In this document: piece by piece, positions 7,998 to 16,657 of the stretch | Layout of the letters: every line of letters starts with the position of its first letter | How positions within the stretch are numbered: the first letter of the stretch is position 1 | The notes under the pieces: model-generated | The model's database searches: none | What the model saw: only the letters and a program-made list of their open reading frames with translations | Told to the model about the DNA's origin: nothing | Translations under genes and position numbers: made by a program | Assembly (NCBI GenBank): GCA_017445435.1 | Contig: JAFSUE010000158.1 | Span: 1 to 30,307 of the forward strand | Direction of reading: 5' to 3' | Source of the DNA: Selenomonadaceae bacterium | GTDB taxonomy: Bacteria; Bacillota; Negativicutes; Selenomonadales; Selenomonadaceae | Length of the DNA: 30,307 nt

Positions 7998-8942
7998 CTA
8001 ACCATTCAAAAATTCGCTGATAATAAATCGCGGTCGTCTTTTTGTTTCCAAATAAATTTTTCCGATATATTCGCCTACAATGCCGATTGACAACAGCACA
8101 AGTCCACCTAAAAACCATAATGACGCCAATGTACTGGACCAACCTGCTACTACGCCGCCTGTAAAATATCTATAAAAAATCCATAGCAACACAAGCAAAC
8201 TCAATAGCGAAATTGTAAAGCCTAACCGCGTAATTAATCTTATTGGCTCAATCGTCAGTGAAGTTATTCCTTCAAATGCAAACGCCAACATTTTTTTCAG
8301 CGGATATTTACTTTCTCCCGCGAAACGTTCTGCCCGTTCGTAATAAACTATTGTTGAAGGATAGCCAATCATCGGCACAAGTCCGCGCAGAAATAAATTT
8401 ACCTCTTCAAATTCCGCCAGACCGTTCAAGGCGCGTTTACTCATCAATCTATAATCGGCGTGATTGTTTACAACGTCAGCGCCTAAAATTTTTATCAGCT
8501 TATAAAAACTTTCCGCCGTGAATCGCTTGAAAAAAGTATCAGTCGCCCGTTTACTTCTCACGCCGTAAACAATGTCATAGCCTTCAATGTATTTGTCAAT
8601 CATTTTGTCAACGGCGTTGATGTCGTCTTGTAAATCGGCGTCCATTGAAATTACGGCGTCCGCAAAATCTTTTACCGTCATTAAGCCAGCAAGTAATGCG
8701 TTTTGGTGTCCGCGATTTCTTGAAAGATTAATGCCGCCGAAAATTTTATCAGCCGCGTGGAGTTCACAAATAATTTTCCACGTTAAATCTTTTGAGCCGT
8801 CATTCACAAAAACAATTTTACTATCGGCAGAAATTTTTTCAACTTCAATCAATGCCAAAATTTTTTCACGAAGTCGCCGCGCAGTTTCGCGCAAAACTTC
8901 TTCTTCGTTGTAGCACGGCACGACGATATAAAGTTTAGTCAT
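7998..8942 (-). CDS. GT2 family polyprenyl-phosphate glycosyltransferase (GtrB/DPM1/CsbB-like)
   Basis: A 314-residue membrane-associated glycosyltransferase of the type that loads a sugar onto polyprenyl phosphate. The N-terminal GT-A domain shows VVPCYNEEEVL (6-16), FVNDGSKD, LSRNRGHQNALLAGL and the metal-binding MDADLQDD. It is followed by the family ADYRLMS, GYPSTIVYYERAERFAGESKY and two C-terminal transmembrane segments with GGLVLLSIGIVGEYIGKIY. ATG 8942 is chosen because it starts exactly at MTKLYIVVP, has GGAG upstream, and overlaps the end of the preceding membrane-protein gene by 8 bases. That overlap suggests translational coupling, so the two products probably work together, one making a lipid-linked sugar and the other using or moving it. 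The DAK2 gene starts 50 bases downstream. Confidence 0.88.
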   Translation of the reverse strand: MTKLYIVVPCYNEEEVLRETARRLREKILALIEVEKISADSKIVFVNDGSKDLTWKIICELHAADKIFGGINLSRNRGHQNALLAGLMTVKDFADAVISMDADLQDDINAVDKMIDKYIEGYDIVYGVRSKRATDTFFKRFTAESFYKLIKILGADVVNNHADYRLMSKRALNGLAEFEEVNLFLRGLVPMIGYPSTIVYYERAERFAGESKYPLKKMLAFAFEGITSLTIEPIRLITRLGFTISLLSLLVLLWIFYRYFTGGVVAGWSSTLASLWFLGGLVLLSIGIVGEYIGKIYLETKRRPRFIISEFLNG

Positions 8943-10710
8943 TAAAATTCTCCAGTTTATATTTTTCAAATCTGTCTTTGAAAAGCTCGGGATTATTAGG
9001 ATAAAGATTGACGAAAAGATTTTCCACGAAGTCAATATCAGATTTTTCGTAAGGCGAAATTTTTTCGTAAACTTTCAACGTGACGCAATCTGAAACTTTT
9101 TCCGTCGGGTACAGCGAAATTTCTTTGACGAATCGAAAATGCCTTGCAAGCGGCATACTTGTAACCAATTCGGAAATTTTCCATACTACCGATTGATCTT
9201 GCGGGAGCAAATGTACTTGAATTGGCGCAGAGATAATAATAATGTCCGCATCAAAAAAATTTATTGGGAAACCGTCGCGTAAATCAATATCCGCCGTAAA
9301 CATCATCTTGGGGGCGGCGTCCAATGTATCGGGAAGTCCACTTTGTTTAAAACTAGTCGCGTTGTAAAGTCCGCTACTCATTAAAGGGTAAGCTTTACGG
9401 TTGCCCTCGTCGCACATCGTATTAATTTCCCCAATAAAATTTTTCAACTCGTCAATGTCGTTGCGAACAGGCGGAATGTAGCTGAAATTTATTTTTTGAT
9501 CCGCAATTTTAACGGGTAAAATGTTCGTGTAAGCTTGAACAAAATTTAGCGCTAACAGAAAGATTAAAATTCCTCCGCGCAGTTTAGATTTTTTCAGCGC
9601 AATTAAAATCGTTACGGTAACAATCGCGCAGAATGGGATTAACATTGTATAGTAATGTTGCATTCCCATAAATTGTATACGCGAAATTAAAATTACTGTG
9701 ACTGCCGCCCAAGCTGTAGAAAAAATTGTAAGTGGACGAAAATTTTTTGATAGCAAGCCTGCAATTATTCCAGCAAAAAAAATTATATAAAGTGCCAAGC
9801 CACCTTTCAAAACGTGTGCAAAAATTTTTATCGTTAAAGTATGTCCGACTGTATATGCCGAATAAGCCGCGCCGTGATTGTAAGTTAGGACGTGTTCGAC
9901 GAATGGAAAAAATAAAATTGCCATCAATCCTGCGCCGAATATTCCGATGACGAAAAATTTTTTTATCAGCATAAAAATATTTCCGCGCAGATAAATTTTG
10001 TAAACCGTAAAGCCGAAAAATAATCCTATAATCATATAAGCCGCCGAGCGACTTTGAATCACTGCCAAAATTGACAGCACCGCGATTAAAAATAATCGTA
10101 ACGGTTGAAATTTTTCGTCGTCCAAATTCAGCAACATCAGCCACAAAATTATTCCCTGCAACATTATCGCGACGTTAGCGTAGCCGTTCATTACTGGAAT
10201 TTCAATCAGCGGAATTGAAAACAAAATTAAAAGTATCGCCGCGCAGGAAACATTTTCTTCACAAAATTTTTCTATTGCGGTTTTAATTGCCGCCGCCGTT
10301 AAAAAAATTGCGGGCAGTGCAAACATTATCCAAACGTACATTGTATAGGCAAGAAAACTTTTTCCCAAAATATGCATCAGTAAAGCCATAAGCATCGGCA
10401 AAAAATTGTTATAGTCTCTATAATTTATTGAGAAAATTAAGTTTTCCCACGCCGTGAAAGGTTCTGAAAAAACTGTCTGCTCGCATACAATGGTTGGTTG
10501 CCAAGTTTCCGCAAAATCCCAAAAATAAATCCATTGTTGACGGCTTACTTGCCAAAATACAAATGCCGTTCCTACTAAAAGCACAAATAAAATTTTTCCG
10601 CGTTCTTCACGAAAAATTTTTACGAAGTCAACGTTACAAAATTTCAGCGAAAAAATTATTACGCCATAATAACATATCAACATCATTAAGCAAAGAATTA
10701 TAAGCAACAC
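8935..10710 (-). CDS. Polytopic membrane protein, possible GT-C type glycosyltransferase
   Basis: A 591-residue protein with about ten to twelve hydrophobic segments in the first 390 residues and a soluble C-terminal third. An early loop after the second segment contains FWDFAETWQPTIV, with aspartate and glutamate at the position where GT-C enzymes carry catalytic acidic residues. I did not recognise a named family, so GT-C activity is inferred mainly from topology, this acidic loop and the overlapping GtrB-like partner. GTG 10710 directly abuts AAGGAAGGGG; TTG 10707 or ATG 10686 are better spaced alternatives. It lies 39 bases after the FtsA-like gene on the same strand and overlaps the next gene by 8 bases. 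Proposed role: transfer of a polyprenyl-linked sugar to a surface polymer or protein. Confidence 0.7.
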   Translation of the reverse strand: MLLIILCLMMLICYYGVIIFSLKFCNVDFVKIFREERGKILFVLLVGTAFVFWQVSRQQWIYFWDFAETWQPTIVCEQTVFSEPFTAWENLIFSINYRDYNNFLPMLMALLMHILGKSFLAYTMYVWIMFALPAIFLTAAAIKTAIEKFCEENVSCAAILLILFSIPLIEIPVMNGYANVAIMLQGIILWLMLLNLDDEKFQPLRLFLIAVLSILAVIQSRSAAYMIIGLFFGFTVYKIYLRGNIFMLIKKFFVIGIFGAGLMAILFFPFVEHVLTYNHGAAYSAYTVGHTLTIKIFAHVLKGGLALYIIFFAGIIAGLLSKNFRPLTIFSTAWAAVTVILISRIQFMGMQHYYTMLIPFCAIVTVTILIALKKSKLRGGILIFLLALNFVQAYTNILPVKIADQKINFSYIPPVRNDIDELKNFIGEINTMCDEGNRKAYPLMSSGLYNATSFKQSGLPDTLDAAPKMMFTADIDLRDGFPINFFDADIIIISAPIQVHLLPQDQSVVWKISELVTSMPLARHFRFVKEISLYPTEKVSDCVTLKVYEKISPYEKSDIDFVENLFVNLYPNNPELFKDRFEKYKLENFND

Positions 10711-10749
10711 CCCTTCCTTAATGCAAAAATTTTTCTACACGATTAAAAG

Positions 10750-13383
10750 CTAATCGTTACGAATAAAATCTTGTATCGTAAGTTTACGTTGCGTCTTAAG
10801 TTCGCGCATTGGCGTACTGTTCGACGGCAGGGACGCTGATAATTCGTCAAATTCTTTCAACGCCGCCTTTAAACTGTTAGACGATGAAATTTCTTTACCG
10901 TCAGGCGTCCGCAAAACAATTTCCAACTTGTCATTTTCGCGGATTGAGTCTGTGAAGTCGACAGGATGACCATTAACGCGAATTTCAAAACTCAAGCGGC
11001 TTTTAGGATTCGGCGGATTAAATTTCACGGCAAGTAAAGCGTCACTAACCGTTACAGATTTTCTTGAAGTTTTCTTGCAAACAATTTCCGCGCCGTCTTC
11101 GACAATCGTATTTAAATTTGACGGACGACCATTGACCTTTAATTCAAGGCTAGACATTGTCGGAATTTGAACTTCCTGCCCTTCGTAAGAAATTTTTATG
11201 TAAGCATTAATGCCAATGTAGCTAATAATGTCAGCAACTTTCGGGCTAGGCGAATCGACGTACTCAATTCTATCATTTGGGCGAACAGGTTCATCAAGTT
11301 GTGTTTCCATATCGTTGAGGGAAATTTTCGGCACGCAACTATATAAAAATTTCTGTTCGTTCAGCGTGTAATTAATCTGCCGCCCTTCAGCAGGATAACC
11401 CGCAATGTTCAAAACTTCTTCAACGGTACGCAGGGAAGTCGTGTCAATTTCGTCGCCGTCGTGCAAAAGGCGATTGGGTAAGCTGTCTTCATCGTTGACT
11501 AAAATTTTTGGCGTGACAGGTTCTTCAGAGCCGTTAATTTTCACGTAAAAATTTGGCGAAACAATTACAACGTCGGCAACTCTAAGCTTAGGCGTTCGAC
11601 CGTCGACGCCGTGTTCAACGTGTATTCGGCAATCATTTTTAATCACCGTTTCCAACGTCGCAGGTTGACCGTCAAGCGTCAATTTAGCAACTGTCCCCAT
11701 ACTGCCAGGAAAAATTTTTTTCTCGCCGTTAATGACGACCATTAAACCAAGTCCCGGCTTACCGTTCCACTTGCGAAGTTGAATGCCAGCGCTTAAAAGT
11801 GCGTCGCTTACCGTCAATTCGCGGAAATGGAATAAGCTGTATTCCTCATCATTGACGAAGACTGTTAAAAAGTGCAAAGTGTTACTCGACGCGATTTTCA
11901 AAATTCCCAGTGGCGTCACGGCGTCAGGCTTGCAAAGTTCTGGTGGAATGCCAGTTACGCCTTCAACGTTTTCAGGTGTACGAACTCTAACGCGTTGTTG
12001 TGGAATTTTCAGCGCGTCTGCAACATATTCATCCAGTTTCGGCGTAAGTGAGCCGCCGCCTACTAAAATTACAGCTTGTGGAAGTTCGCCGCCGTTAAGT
12101 TCCAAAATCGAATTGGAAATTGCATTTGCTAAGTTAGAAATTGTTTCAGAAATTGGCGCTACAATTTCTTCCGCCGTCAAATTATATTCTTCGCCAAGTA
12201 TATCGGCAAAAGTTGCGCCTTCTCCCATAGCCGCTTTACGTTTAACAGCCTCTGCAACGTTGAAATCTAATAAAAATTTTTGTGACAGCGCCTCTGTAAT
12301 TTCATCGCCAGCAATAGGCACCATACCGTAAGCAACAACAGCGCCGCTCTTCGTAATGGCAACGTCGGAAGTTCCCGCGCCAATGTCGACCAAAACTAAA
12401 TTTAAGTGTCGCATTGTCTGCGGAATTAAAACATTTATTGCGGCAATAGGTTCAAGCGTCAACGCCCGCATTTCCATTCCTGTATAATTCAGCGCCGTTT
12501 GCATTGAGTCGATAACTTGACGCGGCAGGAACGTTGCAATAATTTTCGCGCGTGCATGCCGTCCACGTTGCCCAACTAAAATTTTCAGCGGTACGCCGTC
12601 CAATTCGTAGCTGATAATGCTAAATCCTACGCAACAGTAACTTGTTCTGTCGTCAATCACATTTGATTCGATAAGTTTCGACTGCGCAATTTGAACGCCA
12701 GTGAAATTTAAATTGCTCTGTTGCTCTTCGGTAATGACGCCGTGCATTTCCATTTCAACTTCAGCAGTCATCGTGTACAAGGCGCGACCTGCGGCGGCAA
12801 CTGCGGCGCTTGTAAGTTTGCCAACAGTTTTTGAAAGCGTGTCACGAACTTTTTCAATGACTTCAGCAACTTGTGGCACGTCGTGAATTTGTCCGTCAAG
12901 CATGGCGCGGGTAGTATGTTCCTCACGCGTATTTGCGATAACTTCCAAGTTGCCTTTTTTATCGCGAAGTGCAACGATACCTATAACACTGCGCGTACCA
13001 ATATCAAGGGCAAAAACTTTTTCGCGTTCGTCGTCACGGTAAAGCGGCTTAGCAGATTTTTTTTCAGGAGTAGAAATTTTTTCCTCAACGGCAGGAATTT
13101 TTTCAGCCGCAGATTTTTTTTCGGGCTTAGATTTTTTTTCAGACGACAAAGTTTTATCTTTTACTTCAACCGCATCAACTTTTTTCTTACGTGTACGCTT
13201 TTTACTGGCGGCAGATTTTTTTGGTGCATCGTCAACAGTTTTGTCGACAACTTTTTTCTTGCGACCGCGTTTAGGTTTTTCCTCCACGTTTAAATTTTTA
13301 TCAGTGACAGTAACGGTATCTGTTGACTGTTCAATATTTTCTGTACCCTCATTAATTTTATCTCCGACTTCAATTTCGGGCAT
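10750..13383 (-). CDS. FtsA-like actin-fold protein with Lys-rich N-terminus and five C-terminal modules
   Basis: An 877-residue protein, about twice the size of classic FtsA. Residues 1-115 are low-complexity and Lys/Glu/Ala-rich (KRGRKKK, KKRTRKKK, repeated EKK/EKI). Residues 122-500 form an FtsA/PilM-type actin core: phosphate-1 ALDIGTRSVIGIV (125-137), LVDIGAGTSDVAI (331-343) and adenosine loop ILVGGGSLTPKLDEYV. Residues 515-825 contain five similar units of about 50-75 residues. Each starts with a pattern like V-x-D-x-L (523, 601, 653, 715, 777) and ends with hxVNGxPxxLxxxIxxxDxI (568, 627, 687, 748, 801). The units look beta-grasp-like but I cannot name them. No amphipathic FtsA membrane helix or ftsZ neighbour is seen. 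ATG 13383 has a strong GGGAGG. It heads the minus-strand operon. Confidence 0.8.
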   Translation of the reverse strand: MPEIEVGDKINEGTENIEQSTDTVTVTDKNLNVEEKPKRGRKKKVVDKTVDDAPKKSAASKKRTRKKKVDAVEVKDKTLSSEKKSKPEKKSAAEKIPAVEEKISTPEKKSAKPLYRDDEREKVFALDIGTRSVIGIVALRDKKGNLEVIANTREEHTTRAMLDGQIHDVPQVAEVIEKVRDTLSKTVGKLTSAAVAAAGRALYTMTAEVEMEMHGVITEEQQSNLNFTGVQIAQSKLIESNVIDDRTSYCCVGFSIISYELDGVPLKILVGQRGRHARAKIIATFLPRQVIDSMQTALNYTGMEMRALTLEPIAAINVLIPQTMRHLNLVLVDIGAGTSDVAITKSGAVVAYGMVPIAGDEITEALSQKFLLDFNVAEAVKRKAAMGEGATFADILGEEYNLTAEEIVAPISETISNLANAISNSILELNGGELPQAVILVGGGSLTPKLDEYVADALKIPQQRVRVRTPENVEGVTGIPPELCKPDAVTPLGILKIASSNTLHFLTVFVNDEEYSLFHFRELTVSDALLSAGIQLRKWNGKPGLGLMVVINGEKKIFPGSMGTVAKLTLDGQPATLETVIKNDCRIHVEHGVDGRTPKLRVADVVIVSPNFYVKINGSEEPVTPKILVNDEDSLPNRLLHDGDEIDTTSLRTVEEVLNIAGYPAEGRQINYTLNEQKFLYSCVPKISLNDMETQLDEPVRPNDRIEYVDSPSPKVADIISYIGINAYIKISYEGQEVQIPTMSSLELKVNGRPSNLNTIVEDGAEIVCKKTSRKSVTVSDALLAVKFNPPNPKSRLSFEIRVNGHPVDFTDSIRENDKLEIVLRTPDGKEISSSNSLKAALKEFDELSASLPSNSTPMRELKTQRKLTIQDFIRND

Positions 13384-13470
13384 GGACTTTTCCTCCCACT
13401 TAAAAAGGTTATGCGGTTTATTTCGCGAATCAACTAGAATAATCCTTTTTTAGGAAGTTGGGATTAAAGA

Positions 13471-14502
13471 TTGAGGACTGGCAAAATAAAAAAAATTTCA
13501 GCGTGTTACATCGTGAAGAATGAAGCTGAAAGGTTAGCACTGTCTTTAAAAAATCTGCGCGGCATTGACGAAATTATAATTGTCGACACTGGCTCAACTG
13601 ATAACACGTTGGAAGTTGCAAAAAAATTTGGCGCAAAAATTTTTTGTACGAATTGGGCTGACGATTTTTCCACGCCGAGAAATTTAGCGTTGAGTCAAGC
13701 AACTGGCGATTGGATAATTTTTTTAGATGCGGACGAATATTTTACGGCGGCGACGGCTGATAATCTTCGTAGCGTGATTGAAAGTATTGACGCTACGGCG
13801 GCGAACGGACTTTTAATTTATCTTGTCAACATTGACACGGCGGACGGCGATAAAATTTTAGATACGACCTTCGTATTGCGGATTTACAGGAATTTGAACG
13901 GGCTAGCGTACGTTGGAAAAATTCATGAGGAATTGCGGCTTGACGGAAAAAGTTTGACAAATATAATTCCGTTACCGCCGAAATTTTTAACGCTGAATCA
14001 TACAGGCTATTCCGCGACGTTAAATAAGATGAAGGCGGCGCGAAATTTAAAGTTGCTGTTGGAAGAATTGGCGCAGACGAATGAACCGCAAAGAATTTAC
14101 GGCTATATTGCGCAGTGCTATAATGGGCTAGAAGATTTTATCAACGCGGAAAAATTTGCTAAGCTTGACATTGAATCGGGCGTACGGCGTTCAACTTTTT
14201 CTAGCAGTTCGTATAGAATTTTGCTGGATATTTTGTCGAAGGATTCAACGCGGCTTGAGGAGCGAAAAAATTTTGCTATGATGGCGGCTGAAGATTTTCC
14301 CGACTTGCCAGACTTTTTAGCGGAGCTAGCGGAATGTTACGCCGCGCAGAAAAATTTTGAGGCGGCAATAATTTTAATGACGGGTGCACTTGAAAATTTT
14401 GCAAAGTACGACGGCATTGAGCCTTCCATTTTCGACGAAGTACGGGCAAATTTGGCGCGTCAACGTATAAAAATTTGGACGCGTGAATTTATAAAGAATT
14501 AA
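13471..14502 (+). CDS. TPR-containing GT2 family glycosyltransferase
   Basis: A 343-residue cytoplasmic glycosyltransferase. The GT-A domain opens with ISACYIVKNEAERL, then IIIVDTGSTDNTLEVA, NWADDFSTPRNLAL and the DXD-type FLDADEYFT. The second half (from about residue 185) is helical with TPR-like content (GYIAQCYNGLEDFINAEKFA, LAELAECYAAQKNFEAAI). Such proteins modify surface glycans or proteins; the acceptor is unknown. The start is unclear: TTG 13471 has TAGGAAG about 13 bases upstream, while the family-like N-terminus MKKISACY would need ATA at 13486, which stands nine bases after GAGG. The last codons (AAG AAT TAA) lie inside an AATTAAG heptamer array. It is divergent from the FtsA-like gene and likely co-transcribed with sufB. 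Confidence 0.82.
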   Translation: MRTGKIKKISACYIVKNEAERLALSLKNLRGIDEIIIVDTGSTDNTLEVAKKFGAKIFCTNWADDFSTPRNLALSQATGDWIIFLDADEYFTAATADNLRSVIESIDATAANGLLIYLVNIDTADGDKILDTTFVLRIYRNLNGLAYVGKIHEELRLDGKSLTNIIPLPPKFLTLNHTGYSATLNKMKAARNLKLLLEELAQTNEPQRIYGYIAQCYNGLEDFINAEKFAKLDIESGVRRSTFSSSSYRILLDILSKDSTRLEERKNFAMMAAEDFPDLPDFLAELAECYAAQKNFEAAIILMTGALENFAKYDGIEPSIFDEVRANLARQRIKIWTREFIKN

Positions 14503-14528
14503 GAATTGAGAATTAAAAATTAAGAATT
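14494..14528 (+). repeat. Heptamer array, five AAGAATT-type units
   Basis: Five consecutive 7-bp units (AAGAATT, AAGAATT, GAGAATT, AAAAATT, AAGAATT) begin inside the last codons of the glycosyltransferase, provide its TAA, and end just before the sufB ribosome site. Confidence 0.9.
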
Positions 14529-14544
14529 TTTTGAGGTGAAAGAC

Positions 14545-15945
14545 TTGAAAACTAAAACTTACGTTGAAGATATTGAAAGGGCGCTTTATGATATTCGCGA
14601 CGCCGACGAATCAATTTATAAATCTGACGCAGGCTTGACTGAAGAAATTATCCGTGACATTTCTGCGCGGAAAAATGATCCAGCGTGGATGTTGGACTTT
14701 CGCTTAAAGGCGCTTGAAACGTATAAAAAAATTTCCCTGCCAACGTGGGGACCTGACATTTCAAATTTGAATATGGATGAAATTGTAACCTACGTCAAGC
14801 CCAACGCTAAGCAAGTTTCTGATTGGTCTGAAGTTCCTGACGAAATTAAAAATACTTTTGACAGGCTGGGAATTCCAGAGGCTGAAAAAAAATCTTTAGC
14901 TGGCGTCGGTGCGCAGTATGATTCAGAAGTCGTCTACCACAACATACAAAAAAATTTGACAAGTCAAGGCGTCGTCTATACCGATATGGAAACGGCACTT
15001 CGTGAACATGAAGATATTGTCCGTGAATATTTTATGACGCTCATTCCGCCGAAAGATCATAAATTCGCAGCACTGCATGGCGCGGTATGGTCGGGCGGAA
15101 GTTTTGTTTACGTACCGAAAAATGTTAATGTGGAAATTCCATTGCAATCTTACTTTCGACTCAACGCGGCAGGCGCTGGACAATTTGAACACACGCTGAT
15201 AATTGTTGAGGAAGGCGCGAATTTACATTTCATTGAAGGTTGTAGCGCCCCAAAATATAACGTCACAAATTTACATGCAGGTTGCGTTGAACTTTTCGTG
15301 AAGGAAGGAGCGCGGCTTAGATATTCGACGATTGAAAATTGGTCACGAAATATGATGAATTTAAATACAAAACGTGCGCTTGTCGAAAAAAACGGCTTGA
15401 TTGAATGGGTAAGCGGTTCTTTCGGTTCGCACGTTTCAATGTTATATCCTTGTAGCGTTTTGCACGGCGAAGGTGCACGCGCTGAATTTACTGGCGTAAC
15501 TTTCGCTGGCAAAGGTCAAAATCTTGATACAGGCGCGATTGTCATTCACGCGGCGCCAAAAACTTCGTCGAACATTAACACGCGGACAATTTCAAAATCA
15601 GGTGGCGCGGCTACGTACCGTTCAGCCGTCAAAGTTACGAAAAATGCGCCGTTCGCTAAATCGTCTGTCAACTGTGAATCACTTATGCTTGACGACGAAT
15701 CAAGATCGGACACGTTGCCTGTAATGGATATTGAAGGCGCGGAAGCTGATATTGGACACGAAGCTAAGATTGGAAGAATTTCCGACGAAGCAATTTTCTA
15801 TTTAACTGCGCGGGGAATTTCTGAAGACGAAGCACGCGCAATGATTGTACGCGGATTTGTTGAGCCGATAGCTAAAGAATTGCCGCTTGAATACGCCGTT
15901 GAGATGAACAATTTAATTTCAATCGAACTTGAAGGCGCTAATTGA
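14545..15945 (+). CDS. sufB: Fe-S cluster assembly scaffold SufB
   Basis: A 466-residue SufB, the scaffold on which the SUF system builds iron-sulfur clusters, normally together with the ATPase SufC and SufD. It has the standard SufB order: TKTYVEDIERALYDIRD at the start, PKNVNVEIPLQSYFR, QFEHTLIIVEEGA, the beta-helix core, and the C-terminal cluster region with C in SSVNCESLM and HEAKIGRISDE followed by IFYLTARGISEDEA. These correspond to the conserved cysteine and His/Glu region of Escherichia coli SufB. TTG 14545 is preferred because TTGAGGTG lies six bases upstream; the in-frame GTG 14536 overlaps that ribosome site. No sufC, sufD, sufS or sufU is present in the window, so it stands alone behind a glycosyltransferase. 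Confidence 0.93.
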   Translation: MKTKTYVEDIERALYDIRDADESIYKSDAGLTEEIIRDISARKNDPAWMLDFRLKALETYKKISLPTWGPDISNLNMDEIVTYVKPNAKQVSDWSEVPDEIKNTFDRLGIPEAEKKSLAGVGAQYDSEVVYHNIQKNLTSQGVVYTDMETALREHEDIVREYFMTLIPPKDHKFAALHGAVWSGGSFVYVPKNVNVEIPLQSYFRLNAAGAGQFEHTLIIVEEGANLHFIEGCSAPKYNVTNLHAGCVELFVKEGARLRYSTIENWSRNMMNLNTKRALVEKNGLIEWVSGSFGSHVSMLYPCSVLHGEGARAEFTGVTFAGKGQNLDTGAIVIHAAPKTSSNINTRTISKSGGAATYRSAVKVTKNAPFAKSSVNCESLMLDDESRSDTLPVMDIEGAEADIGHEAKIGRISDEAIFYLTARGISEDEARAMIVRGFVEPIAKELPLEYAVEMNNLISIELEGAN

Positions 15946-15976
15946 ATTAAGAATTAAAAATTAAGAATGTAGAATT
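15939..15976 (+). repeat. AATTAAG-type heptamer array at the sufB stop
   Basis: TAATTGAATTAAGAATTA begins within the last codons of sufB (its TGA is inside the motif) and continues as AAGAATT-like units to the stop of the convergent gene at 15977. Confidence 0.85.
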
Positions 15977-16402
15977 TTAATAGCCCCAAGTTAAAAGTTC
16001 CCATTCGCCTTTGTCTGTACGTGCAAGCCACCATTGCCAATTTTTATATTCGGAATCAGGATTTAAAGTCAATCCATATTTCTGCGCATCTTTTGAAACG
16101 TAAAAGTCGCTTAAAAATTCTATGCAGTCCGTACATTTATCTTTGTAGCCCCTAGCCTCTATCAATTCATTCAGCCATTTAACATTTTCTGCGCTGTTGC
16201 ATTCGTCGCCAGCGTAACGCAGATTATACATTTCGCAACCTTGCCACTTAGCAAACTGTTCCTGAATTAACGCTATTGATTCGTCCATATCTTCCTGCGA
16301 ATAAATTTTTGACTCGCCATAATCAATTTGAACCTGCGCTGACGCTTGAACATTTATAAGCGCTAATGCCAAAATTGCTAATGTCATAAAAAATTTTTTC
16401 AT
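15977..16402 (-). CDS. Small secreted protein of unknown function
   Basis: A 141-residue protein with a clear Sec signal peptide: MKKFF, a hydrophobic core of about 12 residues, then ASAQ with likely cleavage after ASA near residue 22. The mature part is acidic with aromatic residues and four cysteines (CEMYNLRYAGDEC, then CTDC) that could form disulfides outside the cytoplasm. It ends with WQWWLARTDKGEWELLTWGY. I do not recognise a family. ATG 16402 has GGAGGG upstream and begins exactly at the signal peptide; the frame is open for 11 more residues but without a ribosome site. It is transcribed alone, convergent with sufB and divergent from the small-protein genes. Its stop lies immediately after a heptamer array. 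Confidence 0.8.
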   Translation of the reverse strand: MKKFFMTLAILALALINVQASAQVQIDYGESKIYSQEDMDESIALIQEQFAKWQGCEMYNLRYAGDECNSAENVKWLNELIEARGYKDKCTDCIEFLSDFYVSKDAQKYGLTLNPDSEYKNWQWWLARTDKGEWELLTWGY

Positions 16403-16433
16403 AAAAATTCCCTCCAAAAATTTTTTCTCTGTC

Positions 16434-16462
16434 ATTATACGCTATAACTTAAAAAATTTTAA
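16434..16462 (-). promoter_or_regulatory. Putative promoter of the secreted-protein gene
   Basis: On the minus strand a perfect TATAAT (16434-16439) is preceded at 17 bases by TTAAAA (16457-16462). It lies about 32 bases before the start at 16402. The -35 is weak. The context AGCGTATAAT is the same as at the fliE promoter. Confidence 0.45.
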
Positions 16463-16594
16463 ATCTTTTACAGAAAATATTTCTTCTTTCTTAAATTTGC
16501 GAATAAAATTTTTTCTGAAAAATTTTATAAGTTACGCGGCGTCAAGTTCAATGTCAAGCTGAATAGAAATTTTTTGTACGTAGCAGGAAAATTT

Positions 16595-16624
16595 TTGTGG
16601 CGTGTAGAAATTTTCGGCTAAGAT
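16595..16624 (+). promoter_or_regulatory. Putative promoter of the 11-mer repeat protein gene
   Basis: TTGTGG (16595-16600) and TAAGAT (16619-16624) are separated by 18 bases, about 33 bases before ATG 16658. The gap 16403-16657 otherwise holds AT-rich sequence with no further feature I can support. Confidence 0.45.
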
Positions 16625-16657
16625 TTAACAGAAAATTTTTCAAGAGGTGAACTATTA

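Noticed and set aside
9584..10144. 186-residue minus-strand ORF in another frame of the membrane-protein gene
   Set aside because: It lies inside a gene with clear membrane-protein character and has no ribosome site or domain.
12871..13293. Plus-strand Phe/Arg-rich ORF opposite the FtsA-like N-terminus
   Set aside because: The composition is the antisense of the Lys/Glu-rich segment.
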